Origin: Paracentrotus lividus | Taxonomy: Eukaryota > Echinodermata > Echinoidea > Camarodonta > Echinidae | Assembly (NCBI GenBank): GCA_940671915.1 | Contig: CALNVZ010003434.1 | Location: forward strand, 2,787,805-2,851,804 | Direction of reading: 5' to 3' | Length of the DNA stretch: 64,000 nt | Shown: piece after piece, positions 1 to 13,700 of the stretch | Layout: every line of letters starts with the position of its first letter | Position numbering within the stretch: the first letter of the stretch is position 1 | Program-made: the position numbers and the translations under genes | The notes under the pieces: model-generated | Databases searched by the model: none | Told to the model about the DNA's origin: nothing | The model's input: only the letters and a program-made list of their open reading frames with translations

Positions 1-68
1 GGCAAGAGAAGCAACAGAGGAAAGATGAACACACCGAAGGTAACATAGAATGTTTGCATAAGTTGATG

Positions 69-102
<34 letters not shown>

Positions 103-146
103 CGATGAGACTCAACTTTTTTACATGACGACGTTTTGTCCAGATG

Positions 147-575
147 ATATATGTGTTATGAATAAAAAGTCTAGGACAAGCTTGGACGTTGCTGGACTTT
201 GAATCTTTAATCAAGCTTTCGGCTTATGCCTTCATCAGGATCTCTGAACAGAAAATCATAACAAACAAGAACAAAAACCATAATAAAAAAAGTAAATCAT
301 ACAAACAAAATCAGGCACCAACATCTTATCTTATATAATGTATACAAAAAGTAAAGAAATAAATAATATGTACAAGTATTTGTTACCTTATCAGGCCGTG
401 GAGAGTTGTTACGTTTTTGTTTATTACGTTGTTTTGAAGTATTGAAATATAGAGGGCGGTAATCAAGTGTGAATTTCGGAGTTGTTCTGCCGTGACCAAG
501 AGAAAGAGGAGTGAGAGAGAAAGAGAGGAGGGAGAGAAGAAGGGGGGGGGGGTAGTGAGAGAGAGAGGAGAAGGG

Positions 576-608
<33 letters not shown>

Positions 609-799
609 AGCGGGAGAATGTTGACGCGTGTGTGAACATACCAAGTATTTTACTCTCATTTAATTCTCTCTAAAACGAGAGGAGAAGAAAATATAACAAA
701 AGTTTGTAAATAATACCGTTACAAATAGGTTCATCTATATATTATTACCTCTAAACATATACCAAGCAACGTCCAAGCTGTCCTAGACTTTTATTCATA

Positions 800-810
<11 letters not shown>
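147..810. repeat. Inverted-repeat element with (TA)n edges and (GA)n core
   Basis: Arms at 147-195 and 762-810 are near-perfect reverse complements (core TAGGACAAGCTTGGACGTTG, with one indel), each bordered outside by a TA dinucleotide run (68-98 and about 804-838). The interior carries a purine-rich microsatellite at 489-615. No ORF in it looks coding. Likely a non-autonomous foldback element inserted in or next to TA repeats. Confidence 0.6.
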
Positions 811-818
<8 letters not shown>

Positions 819-840
<22 letters not shown>

Positions 841-1511
841 AACCATCTTTGTTCATTTGGTGAATTAGTAGAAGAGGCCAAACAGGACTCACATTAATTA
901 TTTCTTGAGGTGGCCGCAGAGCCATTTGAGTATGCCAATCCACATGGTGAATGTTTTTAGATGGCCTAACAAAATTTCTGGTTTCTGTTGGCCTTGGGCC
1001 ACTGCTAATTTCAAGCCCTGCAGGATTTACTTCAAAAGAATGTTATATTTGCCTACTTTGCTATTTGACCTCAAATCGCTCACCAACCAACCCTGTCAGC
1101 CTAAATCCATTCTGAGTCACATATTTTCATTGATTTTCCACAGCCCTCTCCTTTGTTGGCATGCTACTTCCTCGGTAGGCCCCAAGTTCAATTTCTGGAG
1201 ACTGAACTGTCTGAAGCAGGCTTGCTTTTTGGTATATCAATATCATTATTTTCTTTTTATCATTAACATTACCATTAACATCATCATCAGCAGCAGCATC
1301 ATTGTCATTTTATCATTATCATGATCGTTATCCCATTCTGCCAAAAGTGTACTTTTATATAGCTCTTTCAGAATCGAATGTAACAAAAAGAAGAATAGTT
1401 GTAGGACTTTAGTGGAAGTAACTATTAAGTAAATATTCTATTCTAAAGCCTGACACCCCTTAATAAAGTATCACATGTTAAGAATTGATTATTCATATTC
1501 TTTCTAATCAG
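819..1511. other. Non-coding stretch before first CPAP exon
   Basis: I see no convincing exon, RNA gene or element here. A short ATC/AGC-rich microsatellite lies at about 1255-1325. It is presumably CPAP intron. Confidence 0.4.
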
Positions 1512-1793
1512 ATTTCTCCGAAAGGTTTCCAGCAAGCCATACCACCACACCAATCCCAGCCTGAAGTCCAGGCCCCGAGCACATTTTCAAGAAAACCCCT
1601 CCTGGCCCCTGCCCTCACCCAAGGACCCAAGCCTGGCATGTCACCGGTGGAGAGAGAGAAAGTGGGCGTGGCACTCCAGCATCGCCTCATGGTACCAGGC
1701 CAGGATCCACAGTACGGTAACCAGTCGGAGCATGATGACACAATGGAAGTTTCTTTCAGTAGGCATGCCAAAGTCTGGGAGAAGAAAACTAAG
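1512..1793 (+). CDS. CENPJ: CPAP exon (first in window), Pro/Gln-rich
   Basis: The exon has 94 codons in phase 0, preceded by TTTCTAATCAG and followed by AAG/GTAAGTAAG, a strong donor. It encodes a Pro/Gln-rich stretch and ends in [14 protein letters not shown]. The upstream TTG that opens the frame lies in the intron, so this is not a start exon. It is the only exon left of the TLR cluster. If it belongs to another gene, the CPAP call for 37411 onward is unaffected. Confidence 0.7.
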
Positions 1794-4700
1794 GTAAGTA
1801 AGTTTTTTTTGCCAGATATTTATGATTCAGAAGTGTTTTCTGTCTTTCCTCTCCTTTCTTTCCCCATCTCTCCTTCCTGTCTCTTTCTCCTTACCTCTCT
1901 TCTTTCAATCTCTCTTTCCCTCTCTCTTTCCCCCTTCTCTCTTCACCCTCTCCTTATTTCCCTTTCTTCTTGTAGTCTCACCTTATTCCCTCTGTCCTTC
2001 TTTCCTTAATCTCATTATCTATCTCTCCCTCTCTCTTTCTCTCTTTCTCCTTTTCTCTCTCCTTTTTTTCCCCCTCTACTTTTGCCCTCTCTCCAGTTCC
2101 CCCTCTTCTTGCTCACTCTCTCTTCTCTCTCTCCTTTATTCCCCTTTCATTTCCATCTCTTTTCTCTCTCCTTCTTTTCCTCTAAGCTTATCTCTTTCCC
2201 TCTCTCAATATGTTCTTCTGTGCTTTCTCTCACTCTGCACTTCAGTTTGATTTCTGAGAACTTGAGACTTACTTTGGTACATGAACATGTATTTACAATT
2301 CGTTTATTAATTTCTTCAATGAACAGAATTGGTAAAATTTAATTAAAGCTAGATGAATTATTGGAAGAAAAAAAAAAAGTATTAATTTTGTCAAGTATAT
2401 TTAGGCTTATCAATCTTTTAAGTCTCTTGAAAATTTACATTGAATGCTCCATAGTACTGTAAGTTCTGCTTATTCAAAATGGTGTAAATATGCAACAAAA
2501 TAGTATTGAGTTGGAATGTTTCTGTATTTATATGTAGGCCTACATTGTTTTGACAAACTTCTGTCTGTGTGTAGTCCTAATTTCAGAATTACATGTATTC
2601 TACTTTTGGACAAATATAAAGTTAATCATATGGGAAGTGATGATCTGAAATATTTTTTTTTTATCATTACAGTATTACCAGATATGGCAAATATTTTCAA
2701 GGGTTTTGTTTTAGCTAAATTAATGATGATAAAAAAAACCCCCAGAAATTGCAAATTTAAACCCCAGGAAATTCCTCAAAATAATCCAACATGCAAAAAT
2801 GATTACTGCTGCTGAGCAACATGTATGTTTTTTTGGTTTTGTTTCAATTTTTGGTTGTTACAATGTATATTGACAAACAAAACGGACGTAGAAAAGATCC
2901 TGGTGGTACACAATAATTTAAAGGTGATACTCACTACATTGGTCATTGAACATTAACTTTGACTGATCTTCTTGATTTTAATTTGCACTGTACAGAGTGA
3001 GTCAATAAAAATGTCCCATCATTTTGAAGGTGTCATGAAAAGTATGAACATTTAATCTTGGGTTTCACGATATGTCTTGGTAGAGTCATCCTCCTAGCAT
3101 ATATTGGTTCAATTTTCATTCAGAGTTTTGCACACATGACTGAATAACAGACAATCTACAGAAGACAGTAATATCTCACTAACGGCAAGTGGCTGGAAGA
3201 ATTTATTTCTTATGTGCACGCACACAGACACACACCTACACCTACCCTCATTTACATATACACAAAGCACATACACACCAACACTCTCACCACACACCCC
3301 CACATCGGTGTGTGGTTGTGTGTGTATGATGAGAGGGTTTGTGGGTAAGTTTGTACACATGTACTGTCAACATTTGCCTGTAATGTCACCCATGCACTTG
3401 GCGCAAGTGAGATCTTATCATCTTCTAAAGATTGTCTGTTATTCAGTCATGCGTGCAAAGATCCAAATGAAAATGGTACTAAAATACGCTAGGATGACTT
3501 TACCAAGACATATCATGAAACCCACGATTGAATGTTCATACTTTTCACAAGACGCCTTCAAAAAGATAGGACATTTTTATTCACTCACTGTATAGTGACT
3601 CCGTCAAATTTCACAGTTTGGGTAATATATGTAGATGTACATACTCTACTTAAACAAAAAAGGCCGAAAAAAGGCCCTTGTGGTACACCAGAATTTATCG
3701 GTGATTCTCATATTGATCATTGATTATTGACTTTGATGTCAATTCCTTAATTTCTAAGTAGGAATAACACTGTTAATTGCTTTGTTTACCCTCATGTCCT
3801 TTTCAAATTGAGCCCAAAATAGATCTTGTCCATCTTCATCATCTGTCCATAACATGTAAGGTTTGTTCCTACTTAACAAGAGTCTCACAAGATATGGTAA
3901 GTTAGCTTCTTGGATGTCTTCTAGGAATATTAGGATGATCTTGTCTAGTTTGGTGTCATTCACATGCTCTACAGACATCCGTATCTTGGTCATAAACCAG
4001 GCATCATCCACAGATTTGTTGCTAAGCAACAGGGCTGTCTTAAAGCTGTTATCAATATTGTGATACAAGGCATTCAGATAGTACATCCCTAAATGTAGAT
4101 CATCATCCCCAAAGGCTACCTTTTCCAGATGAGGCATCCTCTCCTCCAGTGCAGGTTTCATGTAATCATCAACCCATTTTTTATCATCCTCGTGGAACAT
4201 AAGGTTGAGCTGGTATTCATAATCATTTGGATCAACATCCTCTATGATTTCATCATACCCAAGAACAGCTAGTTTGAGAAGAAACAACTTGTTGTTGAAC
4301 CACCAACGCTTGTAATACACAAGAATGGAAAGAGTAACTGGCTAACTGCCATGCTTGCCAACTAAGTTAATACCAGTAACACAGAAAGATGTCAATGCCA
4401 CAGTAATCTTCAGGATGAAATCGACCATAGTGTGTTGTGTGACTAGAGCCTTCAAAGAACTACTATGAAACACAGGGTCTTATTCTCAGGTGTCATGGTT
4501 GATATTGGTATATATGAATCCAGTGTTGTTAAACCAGGCAAGTTACAGGTACACTTAAGATGGAATTATTTGCAATGTATGAGTCCCTGTATTATAATGG
4601 ATACTGGGGTAAATGATACCTGGTTTAAATTTCATATTGATTGTTTTGCAGATACAAACGCTCCAGGTATTACTAGTACTGTTTGAACGTGTTATTTCTA

Positions 4701-7700
4701 TAGAAGTTTATACTGTTGAATTGGAGAGAAGCACGTGCTTGTAAACTGTACAAATGCTGGAATGCTAGTACAGAATAACGTGGAAATGTCATTGTTCTGG
4801 TAGCAGTAGCTCTTTGAGAGAGGTCAAGTTTTAAAGATTTGGGAGGATATTACTCGCAGATTACACTTAGTTAGATCAAGAGTTTGCAGATTAACAAGAG
4901 GGAGAATATCAAGAACATTCAGCAAATTCATCAGATAGTTTTCTTAATGTCAGATATTTAGGGAGGTCAAACCTGAGAAAAGTGATGTTATTGTTGTTTC
5001 ATTATCAAATCTATAGCTGGTAAGACTGTGTGCGCTGCATATTATAGAACTTCTAAAGCCGAAGTTGGTAAACTGAAATGACACAAGGTGTAGATGGAGA
5101 TAAGAGCAGTAAAGAAATCAAGTTTTCAATTTCAGCTACTAAACCGTGAGACGGAAATTATCCAGGTCACTCATTATGAGAACTTCTAGCGCTTCATGTC
5201 GATGAAGGTGTCCTGTGTCAACAAAGTACAGTTGCCTATTTCTGATATTAGATCTTTAATTGAGATAGTCCAGTAAACATGAGTCTTGTGAGATAGAGAG
5301 AGATTAAATGATAAATGATCTGCTGTAAAATAATCATGTTACCAAGCCACTTTTAAAGATGGATTACATTGCTTCGATGAAGGTTCACAACATTTAGAGA
5401 AAAGCTCCGAAAAACAAACTGGTCCGGTTCCAATGGAAATAAAGCAAATTGACCTATATTCTAGATATAGTTAGACAAGCAAAAAGCACTAAATGGAAGG
5501 AATTTTATATTGTGTGAGATAGGTCCAATATTATATAGTTCATTAGTCCACAGAAGATCTGTTTGAAATGTCATTTCATCTTATCTTCCTAAATTGATAC
5601 TACGTAGTAGATTTCCAATCCAAAAGCCATAGTCTGGAAGTGAGTATATGTCATGATCTTATTATGTGTCAATACTTCTATTTCTGGATATATGATCATG
5701 GCTTATGTGAGATGATTCTATAAAAGATGGAATGACTGAGATGATAGTTGAGATCCTTCCCAAGGAGAATCCACCTCTTGTAACTTCCCGTTTGAACACA
5801 GCGAGCTATGATTATTTAGCGAACCTCAAATTGTCTCGTTGTGAGACTTAGGCTTCAGCCGTGTCAACCTTGAGTATACTTGACAAAACACCTTCTCTGG
5901 ATACTATCAAATTGATACTCCGCTGTATGAATTTAAAAGTAACAGTCGATGAATATGCAATAGTTCCTCCACCTGTCAATGGATTCAGTTGTGTAGAGAG
6001 AGAATCACTATCCAATGTTACATTTTCTGAACTTGAACCTGGAGTTATCTCTGCAAACATACGTCGCATGCACAGTAGTCATGCATAGAATGTGGATTCT
6101 GTCTGAATTTGTCTCTGACTAGAACAATCAATATAATCGACGAAAAGCAATTTCATTAACAGAACCAAGGTAGTGTCATATGCCATTGTGGTCTGAATAC
6201 TAGTGTGCTCAGTCCAACCAAATTTCTAAAAGTTAGCCATCTCGAGAAACTCCGCTGAGAGATGCAAGTAAATAGAACATATTGCTAAGCTGATTCGACC
6301 AGCTGTTATGACCAAAGAGTCTGCAGGTGAAATCAATTAACATATGTAGAAGTCAACAAGTACGTTAGTAAGGTGGTTCATACGTACACGTTACAATTCC
6401 TCAGTATACCTTTAAAGCGCTAGTCTAAGTGAAGCTTGAGGGAGTAGTTCGAGCGGTGCCTAATGTGAGCATACAATGGAGCTGCACTTTAAGCCTTTCG
6501 TCTTATTGATATATTCTAAATAGTAGCACCTGGGAGATGTGATACGGGGTGCTGATACAGAAACTGGAATCTGAGACAGATGTCATAAGTAGAAGCGAAC
6601 AGAATATCAACTACATGTCACGAACTATCACTATTGATCTGAGAGACGAAATATGCCATAGAGCAAATCAACCTTTATGCAAGTTATTGATGATTATCGA
6701 TTGGGTAGCTGCCGTATGCAGTCATCCATATTACATAGTATAAATGGTCCTCTTTCTATCTCAATGCCCACCCACTGCCCATATTTGTCAAGAGTTATGT
6801 CAAAAAGTATGTCCCTTGAAATGTAATATATTGGATTTTGTGTCGGTAATCATAACACTATAAGCAGTATCTCATGCAATTATTTTGATAAATAGTATGT
6901 ACTTAAATATACATTAATTCAATTGAAAAAACTAAGGGAACAATGCAATAGAAAGTAGATCTGTGACAGTTTATGAGAATAGAGGATGAAATAAACTATT
7001 GAAGTACATCACCTGCGGCTACATCATGCTGAGAAATATCAATTTATTTTCGAAACCAAAACTTTGCCTTTCCATAAAAGTGATTTAGTGTATATTTCCA
7101 ATGACTGATGAACTAGTGTGGAACCTTGAAACAAATAAAGTGTTGTGAAGTAATAAGTCATTATTTAATGTAATTTCACTTTCATCTATTATATACAAAT
7201 TTATTTTATTTTTATTGTTTTATTTTATCATTTTATTTACCCAGGGTAACTGTTGTACAATGTGTTCCTTAAAAAAAAAACTACTGAAGTTCAAAAATTA
7301 GCAGAGCTCTATATGTATATCAAGAGTAGATGGTTTATTCTTGTGATTTGTTTACTGAAACACAAAGTAGTTCATCAGCTTTAATTTGACACCTTGCTTG
7401 CGTCAACATACACTGTTCGTCATAAAGGTGGAATATTTTTTTTCTGGCCAAGCGACATTATGTTGCTCCGTTATTCATTTCTTGAATGTTTTTGTCACCG
7501 CTTTCAATTTCTGGGATCCTGGGTATATCTTGGACGTTCCCTCAACCCTTCCCTGGGATTTTTCTTCAAAAAAAGTTTGTCACCCCCAGAAGATGGCCAT
7601 TTTCTTCATTTTTTCTTATTTTGGGGGCCCTTTTTTGTTCACGCGACCCACCAAGGCCTCCTCAGTCCTACCCCAAGGAAACACGTCTGAGATGGAGATT

Positions 7701-10700
7701 TGTTATTGTTCTATAAATTAAATCTAGATGTATGGTTACAGGCTCGACTCTTTTGTCTAGGGGAGGGGTCAAAATTTATTTTGATTGGGGTACAACATTC
7801 ATTTTATTCATTTTTACACCATGGAAATTTCTATCTTCCCTAAATTGCATTGTGAAATCTCAACCAAACATAAATCAAAATAAATTATTATCAATAATGA
7901 CTATTTACAGCCTTGTCATCAAGGCTAAACAAACTTTAAGGGGAAAATGATGATATTTAAGGGTCAAAGGTTGTTTCTCATTTCTTTTGTTTTCAGCATA
8001 AAGATGGAATAAAATATTCCAGATTTTCACCAATCTGGTTTTTTACTTCAACCCCTCCCCTAGACGAGAGACGTAAGCCTGTCCCCAGAAATATAGATTT
8101 AACTTAAAGAACAATATAAAACAATAAACCACAGTTGCGTTTCCTGGGGGTAGGACTGAGGGGGGCTTGATCGGCCGGGAAAACAAAAAAGGGCCCCAAA
8201 ATGAGAAAAAATGACAAAAATGGGCATCATGGGGGTTGACAAAACTTTTTTGGAAAAAGGTTCACGTGAAGGGTTGGGAGAATGTCCAAGATATAGCCAG
8301 GGTCCCGAAAAGTAAAAGCAGGGACAAACATATTCAAGAAATTAAAGTCAGAGCAAAATCATGTCGCTAGAGCGGCAAAAAAAATATTCCACCTTTATGA
8401 CGGACAGTGTAGTTACAGGTCACAGAATCAGTGTCTTTCGAATGTGAAGGATACTGTACAAAGATAAACATAATATAAACAATTAATGTGAACAAACATA
8501 TCCAATAATAATACATTGAAATATAATTGAATCAAGCTTGTTCGGTATGAAATAAAACGCATATGTGATGCATCACATCGAAATCAGACACAAGTCGCCA
8601 GGCAAATTAAAGCAAAAAAATTAAAGCAAAAAAAAACTGTCGTATTTGGGGGAAAATATTTCTTGATTATCTGAATTTTCAATGTTTCTTTATATATGAT
8701 TTGTAAAAAAGATGAATAGAAATGACTAGGAGAAGGCCTTTAAAAATGGATTGTTTTGTTGGGATCTTTGACTCTTTTCTGGCGACTTGTGTCTGATTTT
8801 GATGTGATGGGTCACATATCAAACAATACAAGCAAGAACTGAAAAAAATGGCATTTATTGAATATACACACAACACAAAAAGAAAGTTCCCCCTATTTCA
8901 GATATCAATAATTTTTGAACCAGGAGGAATTTTAAAAATCTAATTATATGTCCATATAGGGCATTTAATTAGCCACAATGAGAGCGAATTTTAGGAAAAA
9001 TCATCAGGTCGTGCTTCAGTGAGCAATGATCAAATGCAAAAATGTCACTTTTTGAAGTTCGCAAGTCTACTATGGCAACTTTGATTCAATGATAACGGAC
9101 CCATTTTCAGCTTTTAAAACATTTTTACACGTCAGAATGTATTCAAAACGGTGCTTCCCAATATACGGAAATGAAATTTGCGTCAAATTCTCGTTGAGTG
9201 AGCATGCAGCAAAAAATTGCCCAAACTGCGATTTTTACTTCTTTGCCATTGTATAATTGATCAAATATGATGGAATTCCTGTTGTGGAAGTGTATGAAAC
9301 CAATATCCATTCATTTACGGTTGAATGAACCCATCAAACAACCAAAAAATAGGCCATTTTAGAATTACGAAATCATGTGTAGTAATTTTATGCACTAGAA
9401 AGCATCTCATAACATTTTTTGGGTTGTATTTATATTCTTTGGGCACGGTGTCAATGCCATCACTATGGCATTTGTTTACAAATTCATTGCTTTCATTGAG
9501 CACGTGAGACTGGAAAAAGCCATTTTCTCACGTACGGACTAAAATTCAAATTCTTACTTTGAATGAATATAACAATTCTTTTCGGGGAGTACCTTTGATT
9601 TATTTTCATAAAAATCCCGATGTTTCATGCCTCAGTGTGGCACAAGATACAAGAAAATCATGAAATATGAGAAGAAAGTTTGGGGGCTTCGTCATGGTTC
9701 AGTGACTTTTCGAATTCGTAATTTGAATAAAGATGATGTTAGTTAGAGACCAGCTGATGCTATGTGCAAAGTTTCAATAAAATAATTCACCGTCAATATG
9801 GACAAAAACTTTACAATTAAAATATGCTAAATTTTCACTTTTTGTTTTAGCTTTTATTAAACTCTGTACATATAAGTCAATGGAGGAGGAAATCAATACT
9901 TGACAAATGTTCAAATTTGGCCAATTTCATTTGTATGATTATGTTAATTCTACTGTGAGTTATGTCACGAAACTTGGCACACAGCTTCAACTGATTCTCT
10001 AACTAACAGGGATTTTGATTCAAATTACGATTTCGAAAAGTAAACTGACCATGATGAAGCCCCAACTTTTCTCTCATTTTTCATGATTTTCTTGTACCCA
10101 GAAGATGCAGGAGGAGGTTACTCTTTCAGAATATTTAAAATAATTTGGGGCTTATAAATTGGGTTTTCTTTTTATTGAAATATTCTACATTGTAGGTGTA
10201 AAGTTTTTTCTTACTCACTCGGTATGTGCATACAATAGTCAGAGGACTGTCATTCGTTTGTAGCATATATTGTATTTTCTAACTTTAAATGGAAACCTAA
10301 AACATAGTATATTTCAATTTCCTTTGTTTAAGGGGCATGGGGTATCATTTCCTGGTTTTGCACATCTTTAAAAAGAAATATTTTGGAAACCAATGAAGCT
10401 ACCCCTGCAAAAAAAAAAAAAAAAAAAAAAAATGGCTATCACAGAGGGATTAAGCTTAAAATAAAAGTGAAAAAAGAGATTATTTTTTTTTTTTTAATCC
10501 AGTTTTTTAGACATCAAACTCAAAATCCAGCTCATCATCATTGTAAGTAAACACAAACTTAAATTTCAGGTAAATATGTATGAGTGTTAACATAGCTCTT
10601 CAAATTAATTATCGCTTCTGGAAAACTTCTACTGTTTTCATAGTGAGATCAAAGTGATTCAAATTTTTAAAAAATGGATTCATAAAAACTGACGATATCT

Positions 10701-13700
10701 TGGTTCATTCTCCAAGTACTCCTAAATGTCATCATAATTTCTTCCTCTTCTGGATTTGCTTAAAATTTGAGCTAGGGTAATCCATTCTGGTAGCTTTAGT
10801 GCACGATATGAATTACTAAATCCCGATCATAGAAAGAAATCGACAACATGCATTTTTCTATTAAGTTACATTTTATACTCAATCAGTTAATGTAACTAAA
10901 TTTCATTTTTCCTCATCTTATAACCCCCCCCCCCTTAATGGGTATTTTTGCGACGGATGAAAAATTTACGAACTCATACACAGCTTCAAAGCAATGCCCC
11001 CATAAAAACTCCTTGAATACTTTGTTATTCAGCATTGGTGGCCTAAAATGGGGTTCAACTCGCTACTAGAAATTTAATCGTCCAAGAAAATCTTAAAATG
11101 ATTTTTACTATGCCCAGCAAGAAAGGATAATCATGCAAATTTTCCACTTATACAGAGCTGTTATGTTTATAACAGCTCTATTGACTATCATGTTGTTTTC
11201 AAACAGTGCCTAATTATTTTGTCATCTGCTTAAAAACAATATAATTGAGTTACCATGGATTTCCATTTTTATTGCTGGACTGCACATAAATGTATACGAT
11301 AAAAGGGGGACCATGAAGTGACCCTTGAGGTACCCCTAGATGTATTCTTTCACTTTGATGGTCATGGATAATTCCTTGATTATTAAGTAGGAATAACACT
11401 GTTAATTGCTTTGTTTGCCCTCATGTCCTTTTCAAACTGAGCCCAAAATAGATCTTGTCCATCTTCATCGTCTGTCCATAACATGTAAGGTTTGTTTCTA
11501 CTTAACAAGAGTCTCACAAGATATGGTAAGTTAGCTTCCTGGATGTCTTCTAGGAATATTAGGATGATCTTGTCTAGTTTGGTGTCATTCACATGCTCTA
11601 CAGACATCCGTATCTTCGTCATAAACCAGGGATCATATACTGACTGATTGCTAAGCAACAAAGCTGTCTTAAAGCTGTTTTCAATGTTGTGATATAAAGC
11701 ATTCAGGTAGTACATTCCTATATCAAGATCATCATCGCCAAAGGCTACTTTTGCCAGATGAGGCATCCTCTCCTCCAGTGCAGGTTTCACGCAGTCATTG
11801 ACCCAGTCTTTATCATCCTCATGGAACATGAGGTTGAGCTGGTATTCATAATCATTTGGATCAACATCCTCTGTGATTTCATCATACCCAAGAACAGCTA
11901 GTTTGAGAAGAAATATCTTGTGGTTGAACCACCAACGCTTGTAATAAACAAGAACGCAAATGAATAGCACTGCCACGCTTGCAACAGTAATTCCAGTCAC
12001 AAGAAAGATGTTAATGCCACAGTACTCTTCAGGATGAAATGAAGTTAATGGTTGGTTGATAAGAGGCTTAAAAGAAGCTCCAGAGCATCTAACATTGTTC
12101 TCACTTGCAAGCTCTACTCTGGTAGATTTGAGCCACTCCCTAAACCAAGCCAGTTTGCAATTGCATATAAAAGGATTATCTGAAACATTCAGGAGATACA
12201 AATTACTTGGTATAATGGTAGCAGGTGCTATAGTTGAAATTTTGTTGCCTTGGAGGTATAATTGCTTCAGATTAACTGTTCCTTTGAACAACCTTTTCTC
12301 AATGGACGTCATTTTATTATCTTCAAGATGCAGCACTTGCAAGTTATGTAAATTTTGGAATACGCGCTCCGTTATGCTCACAATCCAGTTTCTCTCCAGG
12401 TGTAGTTCTTGAAGTCTACTCAAGCTTTTAAATAGTTCAGACTGTAGCGCTACAAATCCACAGGTAGTTAGATAAAGCTTTTTCAGATTCTGTAGAGGAG
12501 AGAATATCCAAGAAACATTTGGCAAATGCTTCAAGTCATGATTCCCTGACAATATGAGAGTGCGGAGGGACGTTAGCCCTAAGAAAAGAGATTCACTTGT
12601 CATCTCATTGAACAAGTCTGAGGCGCTAATGTTTGAATAAGACATATTAAGCGTTGTTAATGCTGACATGTGTGTAAACTGGTTGTTAGTTGTAAATCTT
12701 ACCCATTCACAGAAAGATAAATCCAAGAAGACAATGTTTCTACACTCAGCGAAAGAACCGTCGATAAGGATTTTTTCCACATTATCTATTTGGAGAACTT
12801 CTAGTGAAGTCATATCACTAAAGGTATCGTCGCCAATCTTGTAAAGACTATTTCCTGAAAATCTCAGGATCGTTAAGCGAGATAACCCAATAAACATTGG
12901 TCTTGAAATAGAATTAAGCTTATTTCTTTTAAAGTTTAATATCTGCAAATTGGTTGTGTTCCAGGAACCATCTTTGATCTCATTGATATTGCTGCGATAA
13001 AGATCCAAATGTTTAAGAGAGGAGGTGCCGGCAAACCACCCTGGATCCAGTGTATGGATAAAATTTAGTGACATGTCAATAAATTCTAGATTCGTTAGGC
13101 AAGCAAAAGCACCAAATGGAAGGTGTTTCAATTTGTTGAGAGATAGATTTAATACTATTAAACTGCTCAGCCCACAAAAAGATCTGTTAGAAATTGATTT
13201 TATCTTATTTGATTCCAAATGGAGTTCATGTAGATTTCTGAATCCAATCAATGCATAGTCTGGTATCAATGTTATATTATTTGATTGTAAGCTTAAAACA
13301 TCAATTTCTGGAAATTGATCCTGATGCGTGAGATGTGATTTGTTCAGAGGAATGATATAATTTATATGGGATCCTACCAATGAGATTTCTCTGATTGTGT
13401 GGATGCCTAAGAAAGAACGAACCTCGAAGTGACTGAGATTGTTTTGGCTTATGTCAAGCATGTCTACCTTTGAGAAACCAGAGAAAACTTTTTCTGGAAG
13501 ACTAGTCAACTTGTTGTATGTGAGTTTGAATTTAGAAATGGAACAGTCGATGAAAGGTGCAAAGTCCTTCTCTTCGATAATTGTCAGAGAGTTGCTCGAG
13601 AAATCAATCAATGTTACATTTGTCATCTCCGAAACTGGAGTATTTCTCTGCAACCTCTTGCTGCTACACAGTCCATACAGATGTGGGATTTTCCTGAATT

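Noticed and set aside
297..659. Ser/Leu-rich 120-residue minus-strand ORF
   Set aside because: It is created by the GA/CT microsatellite. No start context, splice sites or domain.
1822..2342. Overlapping Ser/Leu/Phe-rich ORFs after the first CPAP exon
   Set aside because: They lie in a polypyrimidine tract inside the intron and are low complexity in every frame.
7386..7721. Three overlapping 76-111-residue plus-strand ORFs
   Set aside because: They lie wholly in one arm of the foldback element, with no conserved domain and no codon bias.
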